64,000 nt of DNA from Bdellovibrionales bacterium (GTDB lineage Bacteria > Bdellovibrionota > UBA1018 > CAIMNF01), in the NCBI GenBank assembly GCA_018266375.1, contig JAFEAO010000003.1:367310-431309 (forward strand). Reading direction: 5' to 3'. The notes beneath the pieces are model-generated. The model was not told where the DNA came from. It saw nothing but the letters and a program-made list of their open reading frames with translations, and did not search any database. Numbering within the stretch: the stretch's first letter is position 1; each line of letters starts with the position of its first letter. This document shows positions 1 to 7,691 of this stretch, piece by piece. Made by a program: the position numbers and the translations under genes.

Positions 1-50
1 ATAGTTATATCAGGGGTTGAAAGGTCTTATGGTTGGAAATTAGAATGGCA

Positions 51-779
51 CTAATATCCTGTCGTAGCAATTCCCTTCAAAATCGCGACGCCCGATGAGG
101 TCCCGAGTCGATCCGCGCCGGCATCGATCAATTCTTGTGCCATTTTGAGATCGCGAATTCCACCCGATGCTTTGATCTTAGTCTCTGGCTTCAAACTTGC
201 GCGTAATAATTTGATATCGGCAACGGTTGCGCCAATCGGTTTGCCGTCGCCTGGAGTTGCAAAGCCGGTCGAGGTTTTGACAAACGTCGCGCCCGCGGAC
301 TCGGCAACCTGAGCCGCGCGCACTTTCTCCTCGTTGGTGAGGTAGGCGGTTTCGATGATGACCTTGAGTGGGATGGCAGGCACGTTCGCCGCTTGTGCGC
401 CTTGGGCGCAGGCTTCGGCCACCAGCCGGATGTCGAGTTCCACCATCGCCCAGTCGCCCGACTTCAAAGCTGAGAGGTTGATCACCATGTCGATTTCGGA
501 CGCGCCCATCTTGATTGCTTCGCGAGCCTCCGCGGCTTTGACCGTTGGAGTGCTGTAGCCCAGTGGGAACCCCACAACCGTAATCGTGCCGACTCCCGAG
601 CCAAAAAGCTTCGATGCGCAATAGCCCACCCACACGGGAGGAACGCACACCGTTTTGAATCGGTGATCGATCGCTTCTTGGCAGAGAACGTCAATCTCAG
701 CCGTTGTAGCGGTGGGTTTCAGTAATGTGTGGTCAATTCTTGCCGAGAAATCAGCGTTTTTTGTGGCATTTTGCGTCAT
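51..779 (-). CDS. deoC: deoxyribose-phosphate aldolase
   Basis: DeoC splits 2-deoxyribose-5-phosphate into glyceraldehyde-3-phosphate and acetaldehyde, a cytosolic step in deoxynucleoside salvage. The 242-residue product is full length for the family. It shows the class I aldolase signatures: EIDMVIN in the middle, the Schiff-base lysine segment FVKTSTGF, and the second conserved lysine in KIKASGGIRD. The gene stands alone and diverges from the RNase E/G operon across about 470 bp, so the two promoters may share that interval. No other deo gene is in the window. Start taken at the ATG giving the normal short N-terminus before IDHTLLKP. Confidence 0.96.
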   Translation of the reverse strand: MTQNATKNADFSARIDHTLLKPTATTAEIDVLCQEAIDHRFKTVCVPPVWVGYCASKLFGSGVGTITVVGFPLGYSTPTVKAAEAREAIKMGASEIDMVINLSALKSGDWAMVELDIRLVAEACAQGAQAANVPAIPLKVIIETAYLTNEEKVRAAQVAESAGATFVKTSTGFATPGDGKPIGATVADIKLLRASLKPETKIKASGGIRDLKMAQELIDAGADRLGTSSGVAILKGIATTGY

Positions 780-835
780 AAACCAAGCTTTTCAATTGCG
801 TGTAGTACCAGACTTGTATATCCTGAGTTTGTAGT

Positions 836-860
836 TGTGGGAAGGTTAGATTCCCCCACA
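836..860. other. imperfect stem-loop
   Basis: TGTGGGAA at 836-843 pairs with TTCCCCCACA at 851-860, with a two-base bulge and a 7-base loop. There is no U-run on either side, so it is not a clear terminator. It lies close to the presumed deoC promoter. Confidence 0.35.
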
Positions 861-919
861 TTATTAGGTAAGTAAGTAAATTTAGTAAAGCAGGTGGTTC
901 GATATTACGGACCCTGCAA

Positions 920-973
920 GCTGTTAGGGGTTATACCTAACGGTATGCTGTTAGGGGTTATACCTAACGGTAT
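920..973. repeat. two exact tandem copies of a 27-bp dyad element (candidate operator)
   Basis: Positions 920-946 and 947-973 are identical 27-mers. Each contains the dyad GTTAGG-N7-CCTAAC. The second copy runs straight into TATAAA (971-976), a plausible -10 for the RNase E/G operon, so a bound regulator would block or recruit polymerase there. The repeat and dyad are seen directly; the operator role is inference. Confidence 0.6.
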
Positions 974-1220
974 AAAGTTTTAAAAAAATTTAAGTCCGAA
1001 GCATCCGCGTCTTTACTCTTAGGATGAAAACCGCGGGATAGCGACACTGGAAAAGAAGAAAGTTTTGAACAGAGTTCATTTAACCGCATCTCAGAAAACG
1101 CTCATGGCGAGATTAACGCTAGCAAGTCACCACGGTGTAGGCACCGATGGGCGGCTCTGTGCTGGGTGCGCGACTCTCTAAATCCTCATTCTCCCGGTCA
1201 TATCAAAAACTTCGGCTGTA

Positions 1221-1241
1221 GGTAGGCAGAACTACCAGGAG
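1221..1241 (+). promoter_or_regulatory. hairpin abutting the Shine-Dalgarno sequence of the RNase E/G gene
   Basis: GGTAG (1221-1225) pairs with CTACC (1232-1236) around a 6-base loop and is followed at once by AGGAG (1237-1241), 7 bases before the ATG at 1249. The Shine-Dalgarno sequence itself is strong and supports that start. The stem could affect ribosome access or serve as an RNase E entry element. Confidence 0.45.
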
Positions 1242-1248
1242 CAGCCAC

Positions 1249-4200
1249 ATGGCAAAAGAACTCATCATTAACGCCTCACTTCCGGAAATCCGCATCGCCC
1301 TGATGGAAGACGGGCAAATTCAAGAACTACTCATCGAACGCGATAGCGACAAAGGTATCGTCGGCAATATCTACAAGGGTCGGGTCACCCGTGTACTCCC
1401 AGGGATGCAGGCGGCATTCGTCGACATCGGTCTCGATAAAGCGGCCTTTCTCTACGTTGATGACATCTATGTGCATCCAAAAGTGATGGGCGAAGAAACT
1501 GAAGTCGCGGGCGACGACGAATCCGAAGGGGCGCCAATCCAAGCATTCGACGGCGGCGCGAGCGACGAAATTTTACCTGAAGGTGGAGACATTGTTCAGG
1601 GCTCGGAACAATCCGTAGGCGAAACCAGTGCTGAATCACCTAAGGTCATCGAATCGCTTGACTCATCGATGCTAGAGAGTCACGCCTCCGAGCACTTTGA
1701 ACGAGAAGAATCCGCGTTCTCGACCGACACCGAAGAAGATGAAGAAACCAATCCCATGATCGCAGCACCCCTCTCTGTCGACTTCGACGACAGTGACGGA
1801 GACGACGATGAAGGATCCGACGAGCAGGATGACGACGAGTTGAGTGCTGGGGCTGACGAAGGCGACGACATGGACGACGAAGGTGAAGACGACGAAGGCT
1901 TGGAGCTTTCCGAGGAAGGTGCCGAAGTCGCCACGAACGATGCAGGCGGCGAGTCGATCACCGATGCCGAAGGCAACGAGATTACGGCAGGTGCGGTCGG
2001 TGAAGGTACCGCAGAAGGCACTGATGGTGCGCCACTCGCAGGTTTGAATAATCCACGGGGTCCACGTCGCGGCCGTAATCGCCGTCGTGGTCGTCGCGGG
2101 CGCGGCCGTGATGGCAATCGCCCGAATCAATTCGCCGGCGGCGAATCCTACGTCGATCCGAACTTGATGCCCGAGTCGGTGAATCAAAGTTTAGATGAAC
2201 AAGGCAACGTCGTGAGTGATCGCGCTCAGATGGAAGGCGAGTCCGGCCCACGCACCGGTCGTGGTCGTCAGGGCCCACAACGCCAACGTCCGGAATTCCG
2301 CGAGCAACGCGGCCGCGACCGTCGTATTAAAGGTAAGCAATCCCGTCCGCGTGCTCCGGCTTCAATCGCCGATATGCTTAAAGAAGGTCAGGAAGTCATC
2401 GTTCAAGTTGCTAAGGATCCGATCGCGACCAAGGGCGCACGTTTGACCTGTCACGTTTCCCTTCCGGGCCGTCACTTGGTGTGTATGCCGACCATCGATC
2501 ACGTCGGCGTCAGCCGCCGGATCGAGCGCGATGATGAGCGACGTCGTTTGCGTGATTTTGTCGAAAAGAATCGTCCTCGCAAAATGGGCTTCATCGTCCG
2601 TACCGCGAGCGGTGGTAAAGATCCGGAATCTTGGATTAAGCAAGACATCGATTATCTCTCCAAACTTTGGAAAGAAATCCGCACGAAGACCGACGACGTA
2701 TCGGCTCCGGCGCTCGTGTATGAAGATTTGAATTCGATCCTTCGCGCGATTCGCGACTGGGTCAACGAGGATATCGATAAGATTATCGTCGACAGCCGTT
2801 ACTACTATAACGAACTCATGGCGTTCTCCGAACGCTTCATGCCGGGGCTCGCTGAAATTATCGAGCTGTACCAGGGCGATATCCCGATCTTCGATGCGTA
2901 TGGAATCAGCGGCGAGCTACACCGCTCGCTCGAACGTCGCGTGTGGTTAAAGAGCGGCGGTTACATCGTGATCGACCAGGCCGAGGCTTTGGTTGCGATC
3001 GACGTCAACACCGGCCGTTTCGTCGGGAAGAAATCGCTTGAAGATACCATTTTAAAAACCAATCTTGAGGCAGCGGAGGAGATCGCTTACCAGTTGCGCC
3101 TCCGCAACTGCGGCGGGATCATCATTTGCGACTTCATCGATATGGAGCGCGACGATAACCGCATGCGCGTTTACCGCGCACTCGATGAGGCGTTGAAACG
3201 CGACCGCGCTCGTCCGACGATCCAAAAGATCTCCGACCTGGGATTGGTCGAGATGACTCGCAAGCGTACTCGCGACACGATCATTCGTACATTGTGCGAG
3301 CCTTGCGCGACCTGCGAAGGTAAAGGCTTCTCGAAATCTCCACGCACAGTCGCGTATGAGATTTTGCGTGAGATGGAGCGTTTGAGCGTGGATCGCGAAG
3401 CGAAAAAGATTCTTGTTTCGGCTCACGAAAGCGTGATTGATATATTGGCGATCGATTTACGCGACGTTCTCGACCAGCTCGAGCGTCGTTACAACAAGTC
3501 GGTTTACTTGCAGGCAGTCGCTGATTTCCATTCGGAACAATTTGAAGCGGTCACCGATCGTGACGGCGGCAAAAAGAATACTGGTGATATTGCGCGTCAA
3601 TTACGCGTGGAGCGCGAGCGCACCGAACGTAAAGAAAAAAGCAAACGTCACCGTGACGAAGACCGTAACCGCAATCGCGACCGCGACGGCGGTGGCGACG
3701 ACGAGACTCGCGAATCTCGTGGACGCGGCGGACGGGATCGCAATCGTAACCGTAACCGAAATCGTGAGGATCGCGGAGATCGCGATCAGAAGCAAAATCA
3801 AAATGTGGGCGGTGAAGAGGGTGGCGAACCACGTCCATCACTGTTTAAGGTCAATCCACGTCCTCAGCAAACGCAGAACGCGGACGGCGAGAGCGCAGGT
3901 AACGCCGGCGGGGGCGACGAAGATCAGCAGCAGTTCATGGAAGGCGATGCGGCTCCGGCACTGCCTCAGCAAACGCAAGCCAACTATGATGATGCTCAGC
4001 CAGACGAGGACCAACTCGCTTACTTGCGCGCGCAAGCAGCACAAGATGCGGCTTTGGCCAATATCGGTGGCAACTCGCCGCAGGTACCTCCAGGCCAGAA
4101 TCGTGGCGGCGGACGTAACCAAAACAACCGCAACAATAATCAAGGCGGCGGACGCGGCGGACGTAACGATCGCAACAACCGCGGACGCCATGATCGTGGC

Positions 4201-4410
4201 GGTCGTGGAAACAATCAACAGCATAGTGGTCAGCGCTTCCGTCCTGGGCAAGGCGGTGGCTTGATTCAACCTCGTCCAATCGCAGCTCAGAATGCGGCTC
4301 CGACTCCTCAGAGCACTTACTCCGAGCCTCAGTCTGAACCGGCTCAGGTGCCGGATTACGAAGTTCTATCACGGAACGACGGTGGCGGTAACGATTCGTC
4401 GAATACGTAA
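1249..4410 (+). CDS. rne: RNase E/G family endoribonuclease with a large insertion in its S1 domain
   Basis: Single-strand-specific endoribonuclease for rRNA/tRNA processing and mRNA decay. The first ~80 residues match the S1 start (GNIYKGRVTRVLPGMQAAFVDIG), then about 290 residues of acidic and then Arg/Gly-rich low-complexity sequence intervene before the S1/RNase H-like part resumes near residue 370 (PASIADMLKEGQEVIVQV). Catalytic magnesium ligands are visible as D585 (AIDVNTG) and D628 (CDFIDM); the zinc-link cysteines are C686 and C689 in CEPCATCEGKG. The C-terminal ~270 residues are disordered, Arg/Asn/Gln/Gly-rich, as in degradosome scaffolds. At 1053 aa it has RNase E length, but its ends differ from E. 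coli RNase E. Likely first gene of an operon with prmA, 12 bp downstream. Confidence 0.95.
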   Translation: MAKELIINASLPEIRIALMEDGQIQELLIERDSDKGIVGNIYKGRVTRVLPGMQAAFVDIGLDKAAFLYVDDIYVHPKVMGEETEVAGDDESEGAPIQAFDGGASDEILPEGGDIVQGSEQSVGETSAESPKVIESLDSSMLESHASEHFEREESAFSTDTEEDEETNPMIAAPLSVDFDDSDGDDDEGSDEQDDDELSAGADEGDDMDDEGEDDEGLELSEEGAEVATNDAGGESITDAEGNEITAGAVGEGTAEGTDGAPLAGLNNPRGPRRGRNRRRGRRGRGRDGNRPNQFAGGESYVDPNLMPESVNQSLDEQGNVVSDRAQMEGESGPRTGRGRQGPQRQRPEFREQRGRDRRIKGKQSRPRAPASIADMLKEGQEVIVQVAKDPIATKGARLTCHVSLPGRHLVCMPTIDHVGVSRRIERDDERRRLRDFVEKNRPRKMGFIVRTASGGKDPESWIKQDIDYLSKLWKEIRTKTDDVSAPALVYEDLNSILRAIRDWVNEDIDKIIVDSRYYYNELMAFSERFMPGLAEIIELYQGDIPIFDAYGISGELHRSLERRVWLKSGGYIVIDQAEALVAIDVNTGRFVGKKSLEDTILKTNLEAAEEIAYQLRLRNCGGIIICDFIDMERDDNRMRVYRALDEALKRDRARPTIQKISDLGLVEMTRKRTRDTIIRTLCEPCATCEGKGFSKSPRTVAYEILREMERLSVDREAKKILVSAHESVIDILAIDLRDVLDQLERRYNKSVYLQAVADFHSEQFEAVTDRDGGKKNTGDIARQLRVERERTERKEKSKRHRDEDRNRNRDRDGGGDDETRESRGRGGRDRNRNRNRNREDRGDRDQKQNQNVGGEEGGEPRPSLFKVNPRPQQTQNADGESAGNAGGGDEDQQQFMEGDAAPALPQQTQANYDDAQPDEDQLAYLRAQAAQDAALANIGGNSPQVPPGQNRGGGRNQNNRNNNQGGGRGGRNDRNNRGRHDRGGRGNNQQHSGQRFRPGQGGGLIQPRPIAAQNAAPTPQSTYSEPQSEPAQVPDYEVLSRNDGGGNDSSNT

Positions 4411-4422
4411 GGCGGATCGCCG

Positions 4423-5520
4423 ATGATCTACGCTCTGCAGTTTTCCCTGTTGCAGGAGATTCCGCTCAAAAACGGGCAGGCGCGGACGCGTGGTGAGGCC
4501 ACGCACCACAATCGGACGGATGCGCTTGCGCGCTTCAATGACTATTGCCAGGACCTGATTGATCCGACCAGCGGCGACACCGAATTTTACGGCGTGACCG
4601 AAGGGGTGTTGCTCGCCGAGGAAGCTCACGAGCGCGGTTATGAAACCGAGTCGTGGGTGCTTGACGCCGGCGAAGCGCCGCACGAGCGCGACTGGGTCGG
4701 GCAAGAGCACAATCTTACGATGACCGCGTACTTTAAGACCGAAGAGTCCGCCGAGAAGGCGCGCGCATGGCTCAAGCGCGAGTATGCGCTTGAGCACGAA
4801 CCGGTGTTGGAGACTCAGGAAGAGCAAGATTGGAACGCGACTTGGAGAGCGGCTTTCCAGGGCATCGATGTCAGCGACAGGCTTCGTATTCTGCCGCCCT
4901 GGCACGACGATTGGGCCAAGTATCACGATCACGGCTCTGCTAAGGGCGAACCTGGCAGTTCGACCTCCATGGCGTTCGCGCACGGAATCGTCGCGATCAA
5001 TCCGGGTGCCGGCTTCGGTACCGGAACCCACGAAACCACTCAGATGTGTTTGCAGATTTTAGATCAATGCGGGTCTGCCAACGTTGCTGCGCCTGCCGGT
5101 GCGCTTGCCGGCAAGACGGTTCTTGATTTCGGGAGCGGTTCGGGGATCTTGGGGATTACCGCTGCGCTTTTGGGCGCGCGCGTGTATTGCGTCGAGGTCG
5201 ACAGGCTCGCAAACGAGAACGCGATGGAAAACGCGAAGCTCAACGGCGTTCAGGACCGTATCCACATTTTGGAGCGAATTCCGGATGAGCTCAAGTCAGG
5301 CAAGGTCGACGTGCTCCTTGCTAATATTTTGCGGCCGATCCTGCTCCAATTCGCTCGCGAGATTAAAGCGTGTTTGAAACCGCAGGCGGAGCTGATTCTG
5401 TCGGGTCTCATCGAGTCGGATCTCGATCAGGTCATCCGCGCTTACCAAGACGGCCCTGAAAATTTTAAAATCAACCGATACGAAAAGAACGAATGGCGTG
5501 CCCTTTGGTTACGAAAGTAG
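4423..5520 (+). CDS. prmA: ribosomal protein L11 methyltransferase
   Basis: PrmA trimethylates ribosomal protein L11 using S-adenosylmethionine. The C-terminal half has the class I methyltransferase core: VLDFGSGSGILGITAALLGA (SAM-binding motif I), an acidic strand end in YCVEVDR, and the LLANIL motif typical of PrmA. The N-terminal ~150 residues form the substrate-recognition part and include a His/Asp-rich stretch. At 365 aa it is somewhat longer than the E. coli enzyme (about 293 aa). It follows the RNase E/G gene by 12 bp and precedes the next ORF by 10 bp, suggesting one transcript. Confidence 0.92.
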   Translation: MIYALQFSLLQEIPLKNGQARTRGEATHHNRTDALARFNDYCQDLIDPTSGDTEFYGVTEGVLLAEEAHERGYETESWVLDAGEAPHERDWVGQEHNLTMTAYFKTEESAEKARAWLKREYALEHEPVLETQEEQDWNATWRAAFQGIDVSDRLRILPPWHDDWAKYHDHGSAKGEPGSSTSMAFAHGIVAINPGAGFGTGTHETTQMCLQILDQCGSANVAAPAGALAGKTVLDFGSGSGILGITAALLGARVYCVEVDRLANENAMENAKLNGVQDRIHILERIPDELKSGKVDVLLANILRPILLQFAREIKACLKPQAELILSGLIESDLDQVIRAYQDGPENFKINRYEKNEWRALWLRK

Positions 5521-5530
5521 GAAAGTAGAG

Positions 5531-6406
5531 ATGAGCGACAAAAAGTATGATTTCAGGCTTTATGTGATTCCACCGCCGAAGCCGCTCAACTGGTCGAGTC
5601 CGCGTTCGCTTTTGAAAGATACGCTGTGGAATCACTTGATTCAAGACAAGGCGCCGATCGGACATTTGTACGTGGAGTTCGAGGCGCCTTCCGCCAATCG
5701 TTACGGCGTGAAGAAGGTCATCACCGGCATGTCCCGCACCAGCGCGAACAAGTCGTCACTGAAGGTGATCAAGGATCGCATCGGGCTTGGGTCCTTCTTT
5801 TTTGATTTCCACGGTAAGCTCGATCATTCAGGCGCTGCTTTGAAAGAAAACAAATGGGCTAAAGCTCGCGGCCGACTGCGCGTGATCAATGTCCGGATCA
5901 CGGCCGAGCAGGCGCAGACGATGATGGACGAGATGGATGCGTGGATTCGTAACGGCTCTTTCCGGCATTACGGCGGAGGACACGATATTTTAAAGGGCGA
6001 AGGATCGGGTTGCGCCGAGTTCGGGATGCATTTTTTGTCGATCGCGCTTCAAGGGCGGGCGACGCATTCGCAGTGGTATCGCGCCGTCTATGCACCGAAA
6101 GCGCTGACTGGGTTTCCGCGCACCGAAAACAAGGTTTCAATCTTGAAACTGTATCGTGAGGGCACCCGGTGGGCGCAAGGCGAGAACGACGGCATCTTGT
6201 ACAAGACGCCGGATCCGGAACTCTTGTTTGACTGGCTCAAGGCTTACGATCCGTCGGATAAAATCGAAGTCACGCTCACGCGAGAGGCGGCCGACTGGCT
6301 TGCTTCGACCATTCCTGCGACACCGCGGATCGATTTCCGGGCGGGTTATACCGCTGAGAGCGACGCTACTATCGCGGACGTGTGGCGGAAAATGAAACTC
6401 GAGTAG
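5531..6406 (+). CDS. hypothetical protein, possible permuted papain-like (LRAT/NlpC-type) fold
   Basis: I do not recognise the family. The 291-residue product has no signal peptide or membrane segment. Two spots resemble a permuted papain-type active site: H45 at the start of a predicted strand (GHLYVEF) and, far downstream, C161 leading a helix (GSGCAEFGMHFL), with a Gly/His-rich stretch just before it (HYGGGHD). The His-before-Cys order is that of LRAT-like and permuted NlpC proteins. That assignment is inference only. The start chosen is ATG 5531, preceded by AGGAAAGTAGAG; an upstream in-frame ATG at 5498 lies inside prmA. It ends 2 bp from the convergent dipeptidase gene. Confidence 0.75.
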   Translation: MSDKKYDFRLYVIPPPKPLNWSSPRSLLKDTLWNHLIQDKAPIGHLYVEFEAPSANRYGVKKVITGMSRTSANKSSLKVIKDRIGLGSFFFDFHGKLDHSGAALKENKWAKARGRLRVINVRITAEQAQTMMDEMDAWIRNGSFRHYGGGHDILKGEGSGCAEFGMHFLSIALQGRATHSQWYRAVYAPKALTGFPRTENKVSILKLYREGTRWAQGENDGILYKTPDPELLFDWLKAYDPSDKIEVTLTREAADWLASTIPATPRIDFRAGYTAESDATIADVWRKMKLE

Positions 6407-6408
6407 CT

Positions 6409-7629
6409 TTAAAATGATTCGCGCGTCTGCGCTACCCGCTTCCACAGCGAGATAAAGTGACGGAGCGATTTTTCACTCCACGAGGTATCGGGCGATACGT
6501 ATTGGCCGAGCGTAGGCCATTGTGAGTAGGTATAGAAGCCCTTTTCTTCTAGCGGGCTCAGCATCTGGCCCGGTTTGACGTCGCAAATTGGCGATAGCCC
6601 GTCGAGCGGGGCATTGATGTCGCTTCCGAGCACCACGCGTTCTTCGCCAAGGACCTTGATCATTTCATGTACGGACTGCTTGAACTCCACGAGTCCCGAA
6701 AAACAAGGTGAGCGCGTCCACGAGCGCTTCATCATGTCTTCGGTCGGAATCAAGCCGATCATACCGTCGTTGTCGATGATTGCGTTCATGACTTCGGTCG
6801 GAAGCCCTCGCTCGGCCGGATAAATCTCGCGCGGCGAGGTGTGGGTGACCAAGATCGGAAGCTTTCGTTTTTTAAACTCAGGGAGGAGCTCGCCGATCTC
6901 GATATCGTTGGCGTGTGCGAGATCAATCCAGACTTTGTGGCGCATCAGCGAGTCGATCAAAACTCGGCCGTCGCCGGTCATTCCCACAGTGCTTTTACAA
7001 AAATCGCTCAAGCAGGAAAAACCGGTGATGAGCATGGATTTAAAAAACTCGATCGGTGCGGCGGCGAAGCCCCAGAATTTGTACATCATTGAGACGCCGC
7101 CAAAGTGATCTTCGCTCAGGTGGAACGGAGTCACAATCGCGACACCGCGCTCGTCGACCCATTTACGGATGTCGTCTTCGTTTTCGAGCGTGCCGTAAGC
7201 GCCTTCGATCGAGAGCACGATCGGGATTCGTTTATCGGAGAGCAGGTTTTCGGCTTCACGCGGGGTTTTCGCGATTTCAAAAAGCGGGTGAGTGCGCACG
7301 AACTCGATCAGGTGTCGGTACTCCGTTTCGTTCGCGTCGCGGACGTTCGTTTTCCAATCGAAGCTGAGCGGGTTCGAAAAAAACGGATGGCCGTAAAAGG
7401 AAATCACGATCAACGGAGGCGATTCGAAAGCGGTGAGGCTTTGGGACGAGGCTTTGGTGCGGACACGATCGTCCCATTTTGAAGAACGAGCGGGCGAATC
7501 GAAATCCCCGCGCAAAAGCAGGCCTACGCCGGGCTTCAGGTCGAGATGCGCATGGAGGTCCATTTGTGCCCGCGCAAAATGCGGACTCGCGAAGACAAAA
7601 AGCAAGATCCAGGTGGTAATGCGGCGCAT
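6409..7629 (-). CDS. secreted membrane-dipeptidase (peptidase M19) family protein
   Basis: A zinc-dependent dipeptidase-like protein of the amidohydrolase fold. A signal peptide covers about residues 1-21 (…FARAQ). The mature start is MDLHAHLD, where classical M19 enzymes have an HxD motif; here it is HxH. Also visible are the bridging-glutamate region SIEGAYG, VTHTSPREIYPAERGLP, which corresponds to the His-Asn/Arg substrate loop, and the late aspartate in VVLGSDIN. Length (406 aa) is normal. It is probably periplasmic and would release amino acids from dipeptides, which fits the peptide-binding protein encoded divergently 62 bp away. Confidence 0.85.
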   Translation of the reverse strand: MRRITTWILLFVFASPHFARAQMDLHAHLDLKPGVGLLLRGDFDSPARSSKWDDRVRTKASSQSLTAFESPPLIVISFYGHPFFSNPLSFDWKTNVRDANETEYRHLIEFVRTHPLFEIAKTPREAENLLSDKRIPIVLSIEGAYGTLENEDDIRKWVDERGVAIVTPFHLSEDHFGGVSMMYKFWGFAAAPIEFFKSMLITGFSCLSDFCKSTVGMTGDGRVLIDSLMRHKVWIDLAHANDIEIGELLPEFKKRKLPILVTHTSPREIYPAERGLPTEVMNAIIDNDGMIGLIPTEDMMKRSWTRSPCFSGLVEFKQSVHEMIKVLGEERVVLGSDINAPLDGLSPICDVKPGQMLSPLEEKGFYTYSQWPTLGQYVSPDTSWSEKSLRHFISLWKRVAQTRESF

Positions 7630-7691
7630 GCCTCAACTTTAGCAGACATTGGTTTTGACAACACTCCCTAAAATCGTTTCAATGAAAGGAT

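Larger units (their letters stand above)
780..1248. promoter_or_regulatory. divergent intergenic region between deoC and the RNase E/G gene
   Basis: This 469-bp stretch has no convincing ORF. It holds an imperfect stem-loop (836-860), a tandem 27-bp dyad repeat (920-973), a TATAAA hexamer directly after the second repeat (971-976), then roughly 240 bp that look like a long untranslated leader ending in a small hairpin beside the Shine-Dalgarno sequence. RNase E genes in other bacteria have long autoregulatory leaders; reading this one the same way is inference. Confidence 0.5.

Noticed and set aside
178..648. 156-residue ORF on the minus strand of deoC
   Set aside because: Same strand but different frame from a clear deoC; Arg/Gly-rich shadow.
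1672..2187. 171-residue minus-strand ORF inside the RNase E/G insert
   Set aside because: Antisense shadow of the acidic low-complexity insert; no start signal or motif.
3437..4264. 275-residue plus-strand ORF overlapping the RNase E/G C-terminus
   Set aside because: It lies in another frame of the Arg/Asn/Gly-rich tail; its Ile/Thr/Ala repeats are the shadow of the repeated codons, with no domain.
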